Assembly (NCBI GenBank): GCA_020632875.1 | Contig: JACKET010000005.1 | Span: forward strand, 372,001-436,000 | Origin: Alphaproteobacteria bacterium | GTDB lineage: Bacteria; Myxococcota_A; UBA796; GCA-2862545 | DNA length: 64,000 nucleotides | Reading direction: 5' to 3' | Part shown: in pieces, positions 25,673 through 33,900 of the stretch | Layout of the letters: each line of letters begins with the position of its first letter | How positions within the stretch are numbered: the stretch's first letter is position 1 | Made by a program: the position numbers and the translations under genes | The notes under the pieces: generated by a model | Database searches by the model: none | What the model was told of the DNA's origin: nothing | Seen by the model: the letters and a program-made list of their open reading frames with translations, nothing else

Positions 25673-25772
25673 AAAAAGCCCTGACGTCACGAGTGGACCA
25701 TGGCGGTCTCGGCGATGCATCCCCATCGAAGGTTCCCGGGGAAGCGAGGACGCTCGACCCGTGACGGCCTGG

Positions 25773-25809
25773 TTTCTGCGTCATCTGCGCCCTTCTGCGT
25801 CATCTGCGT
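25773..25809 (-). repeat. Dispersed core repeat, copy 2, with truncated extra unit at 25841-25856
   Basis: On the plus strand it reads TTTCTGCGTCATCTGCG, CCCTTCTGCGTCATCTGCG and T. It is oriented like the trypsin-like protease gene, whose stop is at 25934. A single extra half-repeat (TCTGCGTCATCTGCGT) lies between the two, at 25841-25856, 77 nt after that stop. Confidence 0.9.
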
Positions 25810-25933
25810 GATGCCTTGGGACGCTCGAAGCTCGATCCCGTCTGCGTCATCTGCGTGAGGCCCTGAGACGCTCGGAGCCCGACCGCGGCGGATGCCGGTC
25901 CGGTCGCGCTGGATGGATGACGCCCGATGGGAG

Positions 25934-27184
25934 TCAGCGCCGCCGCGCGACCAACAGCAGCCCCGCGAGCATCGCGAGCAGCCCACCGGGGCTCCCGGCG
26001 GTCGAGCAGCCGCCGCCGCTCGTGATCTGCACCTCGATCGCGAGGTCGACCGCTTCGCGCTGGTCGATCACGCGGACCCACACCGTGTCGGCGCCGACCG
26101 CGTGACGCAGCGGGCGGTAGAGCACCAGCCCGTCGGCGGTGGCCTCGGCGCTGCCGAGCGCTCCGTCCTGCGCGATCTCGAACGACAGCTTGCTGGGGTC
26201 GGCCGCTTCGATCGTGAGCTGCAGCGCGCCGAGCGTGTCCTTCTTCACGACGAGCGTGTCGCCGATGACGCGCCAGTCGGCGCCCTCTGCCACCGGCGCC
26301 GGGTCGGGGTCGGGCACGACGGGCTCGGGCTCCTCTTCGACGTCGGGCGCCGGGGGCTCGCAGCTCGCCACGGGCAGGGACTCGCCGATGATGCTCTCGA
26401 TCCACCCGATGTGTGCGTCGGGCCGCACCCAGACGCCTCCGCCGCCGCAGGGGTTGCCGTACTGGTCGTTGCTGCCGCGCGACGTGACGCCCGCGAGGTA
26501 CAGCTCGCCGTACTGGTCTTCGATGTACAGCGGGCCGCCCGAGTCGCCGAAGCAGGCGTCGATGCCGTAGCCGCCGGCGAACAGCTCCTTGCCGGGGCGC
26601 TCGCCGGGGTCGCAGGTGGTCCACTGGCCGTCGATCTGGTCCTGGCTGCAATCGGCGTCGCGGATCGTGCTGTACGCCTCGTGCAGGTGGGTGGTGCCGG
26701 TCTGCCCGTCGTACGAGATGGCGCCGAAGCCCACGATGGCCGCGGGAGCCCCGTCGTACACGTACTGATCGGCGACACACCCGCTGGCGATCAGCACCCG
26801 CGGGTCGGGGGAGTTCGACTGCAGCCGGAGCACCGCGATGTCGGAGCCGCCCTGTGCGCTGTACGTGGGGTGGGGGACGGCCTGGGTGACCGGGATCCAC
26901 GTGCCGCTCTGGGTCACCTCGACCGAGCCCGTGATCACGTGCGTCACGTTGATGCCGACGACGCAGTGCGCCGCGGTCAGCACCACGTCGCGCTTCACGA
27001 GCGTGCCGGTGCAGACCTGGTAGCCGCTGTCGGCGATGATCATGACCGTCGAGGGCCACGAGCCCTGCGCAGCGGGCGCGCCGCCGACGACCTGGGGGAG
27101 GAGGGCGTCGGGCTGGACCCCCGCCGTGACGTAGGTGGGAGCGGACGCGAACGCCGAGAACACAGAGAAGAGTGCAGTGAGCAC
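25934..27184 (-). CDS. Secreted trypsin-like serine protease with MYXO-CTERM-like tail
   Basis: A GTG at 27184 with GAGG seven bases upstream gives MLTALFSVFSAFASAP, a signal peptide. An upstream TTG would leave no ribosome site. The S1 protease domain runs about residues 32-275 with IVGG-like QVVGG activation, catalytic His73 in LTAAHC, Asp115 in SDIAVL and Ser215 in GDSGGP. Conserved cysteines are present. A Pro/Glu/Asp-rich linker and a beta domain follow. The end has a short Cys motif (GGCSTAG), a hydrophobic helix and ARRR, the pattern of the MYXO-CTERM sorting signal, which implies cleavage and anchoring by a myxosortase-type enzyme elsewhere in the genome. Confidence 0.92.
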   Translation of the reverse strand: MLTALFSVFSAFASAPTYVTAGVQPDALLPQVVGGAPAAQGSWPSTVMIIADSGYQVCTGTLVKRDVVLTAAHCVVGINVTHVITGSVEVTQSGTWIPVTQAVPHPTYSAQGGSDIAVLRLQSNSPDPRVLIASGCVADQYVYDGAPAAIVGFGAISYDGQTGTTHLHEAYSTIRDADCSQDQIDGQWTTCDPGERPGKELFAGGYGIDACFGDSGGPLYIEDQYGELYLAGVTSRGSNDQYGNPCGGGGVWVRPDAHIGWIESIIGESLPVASCEPPAPDVEEEPEPVVPDPDPAPVAEGADWRVIGDTLVVKKDTLGALQLTIEAADPSKLSFEIAQDGALGSAEATADGLVLYRPLRHAVGADTVWVRVIDQREAVDLAIEVQITSGGGCSTAGSPGGLLAMLAGLLLVARRR

Positions 27185-27279
27185 GACAGACCTCAAAAAC
27201 AGAGAACAGGCCCAGAGGGGACGCAGAAGTATAGTCCATCGTCGCTTCGGTTGGGAAGCGCTCCGAGGGATTGCGGCCG

Positions 27280-27882
27280 ATGTGGATGATCGTGGCGAGC
27301 GCGCTGGCGTGGGAGCCCTACGTGTCCGGGGGGATGGGCGGCGGAGCGGTGGGGCTCGCGAACCGTCTCATCGCGCCTCCCGCGGGGGGCGTCGCCGGAT
27401 CCGTCGAGGTCACCGAGCTGATCGAGCCCGTGCCGTGGATCGGGTTCGGCGCGGACACGTTCGTGGGCTTCTACCCGAAGCAGTGCGACACGTGCTCCGG
27501 GTACCCGATCGTGCGCCAGGGCATCGGGCCGGTGTTCCGCCAGAAGCGCGGCATGATCCAGGTCGGCGCGCGCTACGCGATCGGCACCATCGCGATCCCG
27601 CGCCAGAGCAAGGTCCGGCCGTTCCTGAAGAGCGTGGCGAACATCCCGGCCGGGCCGATCGACTTCCGCCTCGGCGTGTTCGGCGAGGGCTGGCCGGCCG
27701 AGCTCGGCGTGACGCTCGAGCTCGGGTGGTGGCTCGAGTCCGGCCGCTTCACCGTCAGCCGCGACGCGAAGCCGAAGCCGAAGAAGCCCGCTCCCGAGCC
27801 CGCTCCCGAGCCGGCTCCCGAGCCCGATCCCGACGCCACGCCCGCGCCCGACGCCCCGGAAGACGGCACCGGGATCAGGTGA
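27280..27882 (+). CDS. Exported hypothetical protein with Pro/Glu-rich tail, 200 aa
   Basis: The ATG at 27280 follows GAGGGA. The start MWMIVASALAWEPY is a signal peptide. Residues about 15-150 alternate Gly, hydrophobic and polar residues (SGGMGGGAVGLANRL, VEPVPWIGFGADTF, IQVGARYAIGTIAI, ELGVTLELGWWL). This fits a small beta-barrel outer-membrane protein. The last 40 residues are PKPKKPAPEPAPEPAPEP-like, a stiff spacer that may cross the peptidoglycan. It overlaps the 3' end of convergent corA by 8 bp. Function unknown. Confidence 0.78.
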   Translation: MWMIVASALAWEPYVSGGMGGGAVGLANRLIAPPAGGVAGSVEVTELIEPVPWIGFGADTFVGFYPKQCDTCSGYPIVRQGIGPVFRQKRGMIQVGARYAIGTIAIPRQSKVRPFLKSVANIPAGPIDFRLGVFGEGWPAELGVTLELGWWLESGRFTVSRDAKPKPKKPAPEPAPEPAPEPDPDATPAPDAPEDGTGIR

Positions 27883-28963
27883 GCCAGCGCCGGGTGTAGA
27901 CCCAGTACCCGCCGACGCCGGCCGACCCGAGCATCAGCAACCACGCGAAGGGGTAGCCGAAGCCCCAGTGCAGCTCGGGCATGTGGTCGAAGTTCATCCC
28001 GTACACGCCGGCCACGAACGTCGCGGGGATGAAGATCGTGCTGACGATCGTGAGCACCTTCATGATGTCGTTCAGCCGGTAGCTCGTGACGGCGAGGTGC
28101 AGCTCGTACACGCCGACGACCCGCTCGCGGCTGGTCTCGAGGATGTCCATCACCTGCACGACGTGGTCGTACAGATCGCGGAAGTAGGGCGTCACGGACG
28201 CGTCGATCGGGCCCCCCTCGGCCTTGAGCAGCGAGCTGACCGACTCGCGCATCGGCCACACCGACCGGCGGAAGTCGGCGAGCTCGCTCTTCACGTCGAA
28301 GATGGCCGTCATGTCGACGCGCCCGTTCGGGTCGAGCGCGTTGGCCTCCAGCCCGTCGACGCGGGACTCGAGGTCTTCGAGCGCGACGAAGTAGTGGTCG
28401 ACGATGTCGTCGAGCAGCGCGTGCAGCAGGTAGTCGGCGCGCATCTTGCGGATCCGGCCGTTGCCCCCGCGGATGCGCTCGCGCAGCGGCTCCCACACGT
28501 CGCCGGCACGCTCCTGGAAGGTGAGCACGAAGCCCGGGCCCAGCACCATCGACACCTGCTCGCTCACCAGGCGGTCCTCGGAGCGGTGGACCATGCGCGC
28601 GACGACCAGCACGCGATCCTCGAGGATCTCGGCCTTGGGTCGGCCGGACGGGTTCAGGATGTCCTCCATCCACAGCGGATGGATGCCGAACGCCCGGCAG
28701 ATCGTGGCGACCTGGTCGACCTGGTGGACGCCGTCGAGGTTGATCCACGTGACGGACGCGTCGGAGTGGTACTCGGCGAGCTTCTGGATGTCGCCTTCGC
28801 GGTGCTCGCGGTGCCCGTCGGTGTCGTAGTCGAGGACGCGCACCTCGACGGGCACATCCTTCACGTCGCCCGTGTAGACGGGGGTTCCGGGAGGGAGGCC
28901 CCGCTTGTCGCCGAGCAGGCGGGACCTCCGCCGTCGGGAGCGCTTCGTCGTGGTGGAGGTCAT
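27875..28963 (-). CDS. corA: CorA family divalent cation (Mg2+/Co2+) transporter
   Basis: The 362 residues have a basic N-terminus, a large cytoplasmic domain (WINLDGVHQVDQV, FGIHPLWMEDILNP, ALLDDIVDHYFVALEDLE) and two C-terminal membrane helices. The invariant YGMNF signature of CorA pores lies between them (GVYGMNFDHMPEL). Its ATG overlaps the stop of atpG (ATGA), so it is translated from the N-ATPase transcript. CorA is not a usual member of this operon in my knowledge. It forms a pentameric channel for Mg2+ in the inner membrane. Confidence 0.95.
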   Translation of the reverse strand: MTSTTTKRSRRRRSRLLGDKRGLPPGTPVYTGDVKDVPVEVRVLDYDTDGHREHREGDIQKLAEYHSDASVTWINLDGVHQVDQVATICRAFGIHPLWMEDILNPSGRPKAEILEDRVLVVARMVHRSEDRLVSEQVSMVLGPGFVLTFQERAGDVWEPLRERIRGGNGRIRKMRADYLLHALLDDIVDHYFVALEDLESRVDGLEANALDPNGRVDMTAIFDVKSELADFRRSVWPMRESVSSLLKAEGGPIDASVTPYFRDLYDHVVQVMDILETSRERVVGVYELHLAVTSYRLNDIMKVLTIVSTIFIPATFVAGVYGMNFDHMPELHWGFGYPFAWLLMLGSAGVGGYWVYTRRWLT

Positions 28964-29757
28964 CGGATCCGTCCGGCGGTGAGCTCGATGAGCTCCTCGG
29001 TGATCTGGCCCTGGCGGAGAGCCCGCCAGTGCTGGGACAGATCGGCTATCCGCCTGTCGCACGACGTGCGCGCCGCCTCGGCTGCGACCAGGCGCGCGCG
29101 GACCTCCGCCCGCAGCGCCTCGACCAGTGCCACGGCGAGGCGCCCGGCCACGGCTTCGAGCACGGCGGCGGCGAGGACCTCGGCGGGCGGGAGGAACGTC
29201 TCGGGCGGGTCTTCCGCGGGCTCCCGGGAGCCGGCGAGCAGGACGGTGCGATGCAGCTCGGGACCTCCGCGCTCGGGGTGGAGGACGACCACCGTGCGCT
29301 GCTCCGCGGCGAGGATGGCGGTGGCGAGCTGCTCGGCGCGGTGCCCGAGCTCGTCGGGCGTGCTCGCGGCAGGCACGCGAAAGGCCACGCGGGCGTCGAG
29401 GGCGGCGTCCTGGGCCGCGACCTCGTGCAGGCGGTGCCCGACGAGCCCCACGGGCCCGGTCTCGGGCAGCTGCTCGATCAGCATCCGGGCGAGGGGACCG
29501 CAGAACGGGCGCTCCGGGCCGACGAGCACCCAGAGGACGTGGTCGCTCGGGACGTCCGCCGTGGCGGGCCTCCCCGCGAGGCGCTCGACGATCTGCTCGG
29601 CGACGTCGAGGTAGGCGGTGGCCTCCGCCGCGGCGGCCTCGACCTGGGGCTGCTGAGCGCGCGCCAGTGCCCACACGGCCCGCATCACCTGGTGCACCGC
29701 GCCGACCGCGGCGATCTTCTGCTCCACGCGGGCCAGGTCGTGCGGGGCTTCAGGCAT
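28960..29757 (-). CDS. atpG: N-ATPase gamma subunit
   Basis: The 265-residue protein starts MPEAPHDLARVEQKI, its ATG overlapping the end of atpA by 8 nt. The two long helices expected of gamma are recognisable: RVEQKIAAVGAVHQVMRAV at the start, and ALRQGQITEELIELTAGRI at the end (the counterpart of the ITEE.I..GA motif). The central Rossmann-like part is divergent. Gamma is the rotor stalk joining the alpha/beta hexamer to the c-ring. Its stop overlaps corA. The low identity to textbook gamma is normal for N-ATPases. Confidence 0.88.
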   Translation of the reverse strand: MPEAPHDLARVEQKIAAVGAVHQVMRAVWALARAQQPQVEAAAAEATAYLDVAEQIVERLAGRPATADVPSDHVLWVLVGPERPFCGPLARMLIEQLPETGPVGLVGHRLHEVAAQDAALDARVAFRVPAASTPDELGHRAEQLATAILAAEQRTVVVLHPERGGPELHRTVLLAGSREPAEDPPETFLPPAEVLAAAVLEAVAGRLAVALVEALRAEVRARLVAAEAARTSCDRRIADLSQHWRALRQGQITEELIELTAGRIR

Positions 29758-31279
29758 CGGCGGGCCAGCGCGCGGCGACCGCCCGCTCGACCAGGGCGTG
29801 GAGGCGGGTCGCATCGGCATCCGACAGCACGACCTGGTCGGCGATGCGCGTCGCGAGCGACCCGTCGAGCGCGCGGAGGGTCTCGGGGAGCGAGATGGCG
29901 AAGGGCTCGAGCTCGTCGAGCGGGACGCGGATCAGGCTGTCCGGCGCCGAGGCCAGCGCGAGGCGGACGAGCTCGTCGAACACGCTCAGCGTGGAGAGCC
30001 GCGGCGCGCGGAGCAGGCGGCGCAGCCGGTGCCCGAGGTCGAGCCGGCGCTTCGCGGACGACTCGAGGCGCGTGCCGACGCGCGAGAAGGACTCCAGCTC
30101 GAGGAACGCGGCGTAGTCGAGCCGCAGGCGCCCGGCGAGCTTCCGGAACGCCTGGGCCTGGGTCTTCCCGCCGACCCGGCTCACCGAGAGCCCGGCGTCG
30201 ATGGCGGGGCGCTCGCCCGCGGCGAAGAGGGGCCGCGAGAGCACGATCTGCCCGTCGGTGATGGCGATGAGGTTCGTAGGGATGTACGCCGAGAGCCGTC
30301 CATCCTCGGTCGTGGCGATGGGCAGCGCGGTGAGCGAGCCACCGCCCTTCTCGCCGGAGAGCTGGGTGGCGCGCTCGAGCAGGCGGCTGTGCAGGTAGAA
30401 CACATCGCCCGGGAAGGCCTCGCGGCCCGGGGGACGCTGCAGGAGCAGGCACAGCTCGCGCCAGGCCACGGCGTGCGCGGTGAGCTCGTCGTACACGACC
30501 AGGGCGTGCTCGCCGCGGTCGCGGAAGAACTCCGCGACGGTCGTGCCAGCGAAGGGGGCGAGGTACCGCAGCGCGGGGCTCGCGTCTTCGGGGGCCGCGA
30601 CGACGACCCAGCGGCCGCCCGCCTTGCGCAGCGCGTCGACGACGCGCCAGATCTCCGCGCGGCGGCGGCCGATCGCGACGTACACGCAGATCACGTCCGT
30701 CTCGCGCTGGCGGAGCATGGCGGTGAGGGCGAGCGAGGTCTTGCCGGTGCCCTCGTCCCCCAGGATCAGCTCGCGCTGGCCGCGGCCGACGGGGAACATC
30801 GCGTCGATCGCCAGCACACCCGTGTACAGCGGGCGATGGACCGCAGCGCGCTCGTGGATCATCGGTGCGTCGCGCTCGAGCGGCATGCGGCGCAGGGTGC
30901 CGTTCAGCGGCTCCCCGTCGAGCGGGCGCCCCATCGGGTCGACGACGCGCCCGACCAGTGGCTCGCCCACCGCGAGGGACGCGAGCTCGTCGGTGCCCCG
31001 CACGCGGTCGCCCTCGCCGACGGCACCCGCATCGTCGAGGACCGCCGCCTGCACGGCGTTCGCGCGCATGCCGAGCACCAACGCACGCGTCTCGCGGCCC
31101 ACGATCACGACCTCCTCGGCGCGGGTGCCGGGCAGCCCGGCGATGGTGAGCACCCCGTCGTGCGACGCGATCACACGGCCCTCTTCGCGCACGCGGACGT
31201 CCGGGCGGTACCGCGCCGCGGCGTCGGACAGGGCCTCGGCGGCCTCGTGGGCGCTCGCGCGGAGGCGCGGATCGGTCAC
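29750..31279 (-). CDS. atpA: N-ATPase alpha subunit
   Basis: A GTG start overlaps the atpF stop (GTGA). The 509 residues carry an N-terminal beta-barrel (VIASHDGVLTIAGL), the Walker A GDEGTGKTS, VYVAIGRRRAE, ALVVYDELTAHA (Walker B region), the SRVGGKTQ motif and a helical C-terminus with FSRVGTRLESSAKRRL. Alpha holds regulatory nucleotide sites and helps form the catalytic interfaces with beta. Residue order and length match the family. Confidence 0.95.
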   Translation of the reverse strand: MTDPRLRASAHEAAEALSDAAARYRPDVRVREEGRVIASHDGVLTIAGLPGTRAEEVVIVGRETRALVLGMRANAVQAAVLDDAGAVGEGDRVRGTDELASLAVGEPLVGRVVDPMGRPLDGEPLNGTLRRMPLERDAPMIHERAAVHRPLYTGVLAIDAMFPVGRGQRELILGDEGTGKTSLALTAMLRQRETDVICVYVAIGRRRAEIWRVVDALRKAGGRWVVVAAPEDASPALRYLAPFAGTTVAEFFRDRGEHALVVYDELTAHAVAWRELCLLLQRPPGREAFPGDVFYLHSRLLERATQLSGEKGGGSLTALPIATTEDGRLSAYIPTNLIAITDGQIVLSRPLFAAGERPAIDAGLSVSRVGGKTQAQAFRKLAGRLRLDYAAFLELESFSRVGTRLESSAKRRLDLGHRLRRLLRAPRLSTLSVFDELVRLALASAPDSLIRVPLDELEPFAISLPETLRALDGSLATRIADQVVLSDADATRLHALVERAVAARWPADA

Positions 31280-32028
31280 GCATGCTCCCGGGCCAGCTGG
31301 TGGCGGGCGTCGTCGCGGAGGATCTCGAGCTGGCCCGCGACGGACGCGTCGAACACGCGGTCCCGCACGCGCACCGTGGCGCCGGCGCCGAGCCGCTCGT
31401 CTTCGGTGATGGTCACCCGGACGGTGCTGCCGACAGACGCCTCGAGCAGCTGCTTCAGGGCCTGGGACTGCTCCTTAGTCGGCATGCGCGCGAAGGTCGC
31501 GTCGACGTGGACCGTCTCGTCCGGCCGGGCCTGCTCGCGCAGCTCGGGGTGTGCGGCGAGCACGTCGAAGAGGCGCCTCACGAGCGCGTCGTGGGCGGCG
31601 TCCGGGACGAGCTCGAGCAGCATGCGACCCGCGACCTCCACGCCCTTCTCGACGGTCACTTCGCGCACCCAGCCGAGCGCGGCCTCCCGCTCGGCGGCGA
31701 GCATGGCCTGCACGCGCTTGCGCTCAGCATCCGCGTCGGCGCGGGCTTCGGCGATGAGCTTCGCCCGCTCGGTGGCCGCGGCCGCCGTGGCCTCCGCGAA
31801 GATCGTCTCGCGCAGCGCGTCGAGCTCCCGGTCGCGGGTGGCGAGCTCCTCCGCGCGCTTGTCGACGAGCGCCAGCTTCTCGGCGGCCGCTGCGCGCGTC
31901 TCGGTGATCTCCTTCCTGCGCTCGGCGATCGAGGCCGCGACCGGGCGGTAGACCAGCCGCTGGAGCAGGAACGCCAGCACCAGGAAGTTGATCAGCTCGA
32001 AGGCGAAGGTGACCGGGTCGATCTGCAT
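31276..32028 (-). CDS. atpF: N-ATPase b subunit with delta-like C-terminal extension
   Basis: The 250 residues start MQIDPVTFAFELINFLVLAFLLQ, the single membrane helix of b, followed by a long charged stalk (ERRKEITETRAAAAEKLALVDKRAEEL type). The last 90 residues (TVHVDATFARMPTKEQ, VRVTITEDERLGAGATVRVRD) look like the C-terminal part of the delta subunit. No separate delta gene is present in the operon, so this fused layout probably replaces it. That is known for N-ATPases. Confidence 0.92.
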   Translation of the reverse strand: MQIDPVTFAFELINFLVLAFLLQRLVYRPVAASIAERRKEITETRAAAAEKLALVDKRAEELATRDRELDALRETIFAEATAAAATERAKLIAEARADADAERKRVQAMLAAEREAALGWVREVTVEKGVEVAGRMLLELVPDAAHDALVRRLFDVLAAHPELREQARPDETVHVDATFARMPTKEQSQALKQLLEASVGSTVRVTITEDERLGAGATVRVRDRVFDASVAGQLEILRDDARHQLAREHA

Positions 32029-32032
32029 CGGA

Positions 32033-32290
32033 TCACGGGAGCAGGGGGTTGGCGAACAGCAGCACGAGGGCGATGACGAGCGCGTAGATGGCGGTCGACT
32101 CGACCATCGCCATCCCCACGAACAGCGTGCGGCTGATGGAGTTGGCGGCGTCGGGCTGGCGGGCGATGGCGTCCATCGCCTGCGTGAGCGCGCGGGCCTC
32201 GCCGATGGCGGGTGCGATCGAGCCGACGGCGACGGCGAATCCGGCGGTCACGATGCTCACGATCGAGATCCAGTCGTGGGGGGTCATCAT
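32033..32290 (-). CDS. atpE: N-ATPase c subunit (Na+-binding rotor ring)
   Basis: The 85-residue protein has two helices. Helix 1 carries APAIGEARA with Glu31, helix 2 carries VESTAIY with Glu64, Ser65 and Thr66, and the connecting loop is RQPDA. Two carboxylates plus the EST motif form a Na+ site, the mark of N-ATPase c subunits. Coupling to Na+ is therefore predicted rather than H+. The ATG at 32290 overlaps the atpB stop; a second ATG directly follows. Confidence 0.95.
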   Translation of the reverse strand: MMTPHDWISIVSIVTAGFAVAVGSIAPAIGEARALTQAMDAIARQPDAANSISRTLFVGMAMVESTAIYALVIALVLLFANPLLP

Positions 32291-32964
32291 GTCGGGCTTC
32301 CTGCGGGGGTCGGGGTTTCGGGAACGGTCTTCTTCACGGCGACCTGCATCGCGCTCGCGGTGAACACGAGCGTGAGGACGCCGAAGATGTAGGCCTGGAC
32401 GACGCTCGTGAGGACATCGAGCGCCATGAGCGGGATGGGGAGGAGGAGCCCGGCGAGCGAGACGACGATGCCGCCGACGATCTCCCCGGACACCATGTTG
32501 CCGAACAGGCGCAGCGCCAGCGCGAGCGTCCGCGAGGCCTCGCCGACGATGTTGAAGGGCAGCATGATCGGGTTCGGCTCGATGTAGTGCTTGAGGTACG
32601 CCATCCCCTGCGCGCGGAAGCCGTACACGTGGCCCGCTCCGAAGCTCACGATGGCGAGGGCCGCCGTCAGGGACAGATCGCGGGTCGGGCTCGCGATCAC
32701 GGGCAGCAGGCCGACGAGGTTCGCGGACAGGATGAACAGCCACTGGGTGAGGATCAGCGGGACGAGGGGCGTCGCGTCGACCGTGACCATCTCCTGCAGC
32801 ATCCCCTCGACCATCTCGTACAGGACCTCGTAGGCCTCGCGGACGGCGCGGATGCGGGCGCCGACGGCGCCGACACCCACCAGCAGGACCGTGAGCGCGC
32901 CGCTCACGAACACCGTCTCGGTGAGCCCGAGCGGCCCGAGCTGGAGCCACACCTGCGGAGTCAT
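32287..32964 (-). CDS. atpB: N-ATPase a subunit (ion channel)
   Basis: I take the ATG at 32964, which overlaps the atpR stop (ATGA). An in-frame ATG at 32973 would add three residues. The 225 residues have five or six helices. The conserved fourth-to-fifth helix region EASRTLALALRLFGNMVSGE carries the essential Arg of the half-channels (LALRLFGNM). The family motif GFRAQGMAYLKHYIEPNP is also present. It forms the stationary ion path beside the c ring. Confidence 0.93.
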   Translation of the reverse strand: MTPQVWLQLGPLGLTETVFVSGALTVLLVGVGAVGARIRAVREAYEVLYEMVEGMLQEMVTVDATPLVPLILTQWLFILSANLVGLLPVIASPTRDLSLTAALAIVSFGAGHVYGFRAQGMAYLKHYIEPNPIMLPFNIVGEASRTLALALRLFGNMVSGEIVGGIVVSLAGLLLPIPLMALDVLTSVVQAYIFGVLTLVFTASAMQVAVKKTVPETPTPAGSPT

Positions 32965-33233
32965 GGCGTCCATGCGCCCTCCAGGCGGCGGCCGAGCGGC
33001 CCGACCAGCGTGAAGCGCGCGACGACGAGCCCGAGGAGCACGGCCCACACGAAGGCGGGAGCGAGCTGCATGACGCCGAGCATCGCCACGGCGGGCCCCG
33101 CGAGCCCGACCGGCAGGAGCGCGAGCGCCGGACCGAGCCGTCCGGAGCCCAGGGCGCGGGCGCGGAGCGCGGTGAATCCGAGGTGCCACAGGCCTCCGCC
33201 GAAGCCCACGAGCAGCGCGAGCAGGGCGGTCAT
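32961..33233 (-). CDS. atpR: N-ATPase accessory membrane subunit AtpR
   Basis: 90 residues with three predicted helices (MTALLALLVGFGGGLWHLGF, LGPALALLPVGLAGPAVAML, FVWAVLLGLVVARF). Its place between atpQ and atpB and its start overlap (ATGA) match the atpDCQRBEFAG order. AtpR is small, has no enzymatic motif and is thought to help assembly of the membrane part. Confidence 0.88.
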   Translation of the reverse strand: MTALLALLVGFGGGLWHLGFTALRARALGSGRLGPALALLPVGLAGPAVAMLGVMQLAPAFVWAVLLGLVVARFTLVGPLGRRLEGAWTP

Positions 33234-33514
33234 TCGTCCTCCCAGAACGCGCGGAGGCTCCGCGCTGCGGTCCACACGCCGAGCACGAGCCCGAGCACGA
33301 TGCCCACGAGGGTCGGCCCGTCGTGGTCGATCAGCATGGCGAGGCCGCGTCCGGCGAGCGTGCAGCCGACCAGGACGAGCACGAACTGCCAGCCGAGCGT
33401 GCCGGCCTGGCCGAGCACGACCCACACCGAGCGCTTGTCCCTGCGGGCGCGGGCCATCCGCTCGGCCTTCTCGCGGACCGCCTTCAGGTACGGGTCTTCG
33501 GCGTCGTCGGTCAT
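33230..33514 (-). CDS. atpQ: N-ATPase accessory membrane subunit AtpQ (AtpI/AtpZ-like)
   Basis: The ATG at 33514 overlaps the atpC stop. The 94 residues have a charged N-terminus (DPYLKAVREKAERMARARRD) and two helices (VWVVLGQAGTLGWQFVLVLV, LVGIVLGLVLGVWTAARSL). This is the AtpZ/AtpI layout, associated with c-ring assembly and Mg2+ handling in other F-type operons. Gene order supports the name. Confidence 0.88.
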   Translation of the reverse strand: MTDDAEDPYLKAVREKAERMARARRDKRSVWVVLGQAGTLGWQFVLVLVGCTLAGRGLAMLIDHDGPTLVGIVLGLVLGVWTAARSLRAFWEDE

Positions 33515-33900
33515 GCGGCGTCCCCGAGCAGGCGGCGGAGCGCTTCGCGCGCCAGGTCGCGCACGACGCCGCGGTGGACCTCCGCCCGCTCCTCGCGCTG
33601 GCGCTCGAGCCTCGCGACCTCGGCGGCGATGGACGCGAGGTCCCGCGCCGGCGTGGCTTCGGTCGCGACCACGCGGCACCGCCCGTCCCACATGCCGAGC
33701 AGCCCGCCCGACAGCGCCACGAAGCCCTCGCCCTCGGCGTCCAGGTACACGAGCAGGCCCGGCGGCAGCACGGCCATCACGTCCGCCCGGCCCGGCCGGA
33801 TGCCGAACCAGCCGCTGCGGTCCTCGGCCGTGATCGACCGGACCTCGCGCTCGAGCACGATGCCCGTGGGGGTGCGCACCTCCAGCACGAGCGGCTTCAT
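33511..33900 (-). CDS. atpC: N-ATPase epsilon subunit
   Basis: 129 residues. The N-terminal beta sandwich (MKPLVLEVRTPTGIVLEREV, GWFGIRPGRADVMAVLPPG) with GRCRVVATEATPARDL is followed by a helical C-terminus rich in Arg and Glu (ASIAAEVARLERQREERAEV). This is the epsilon layout of the central stalk. The ATG overlaps the atpD stop (ATGA). Confidence 0.92.
   Translation of the reverse strand: MKPLVLEVRTPTGIVLEREVRSITAEDRSGWFGIRPGRADVMAVLPPGLLVYLDAEGEGFVALSGGLLGMWDGRCRVVATEATPARDLASIAAEVARLERQREERAEVHRGVVRDLAREALRRLLGDAA

Larger units (their letters stand above)
24937..25933. other. Repeat-rich intergenic kilobase without a supported gene
   Basis: Open frames here have no family-like sequence or ribosome sites, and several are built from repeats. 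The stretch holds two copies of the dispersed composite element in opposite orientations: the core at 25128 with its partner at 25234, and the partner at 25609 with the core at 25773. There is also a truncated core at 25841. Between about 25530 and 25600 is a lower-GC patch (AAAACTACATTTTGCGCAG) unlike the rest of the window, which could hold a promoter or an older insertion. Confidence 0.7.
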
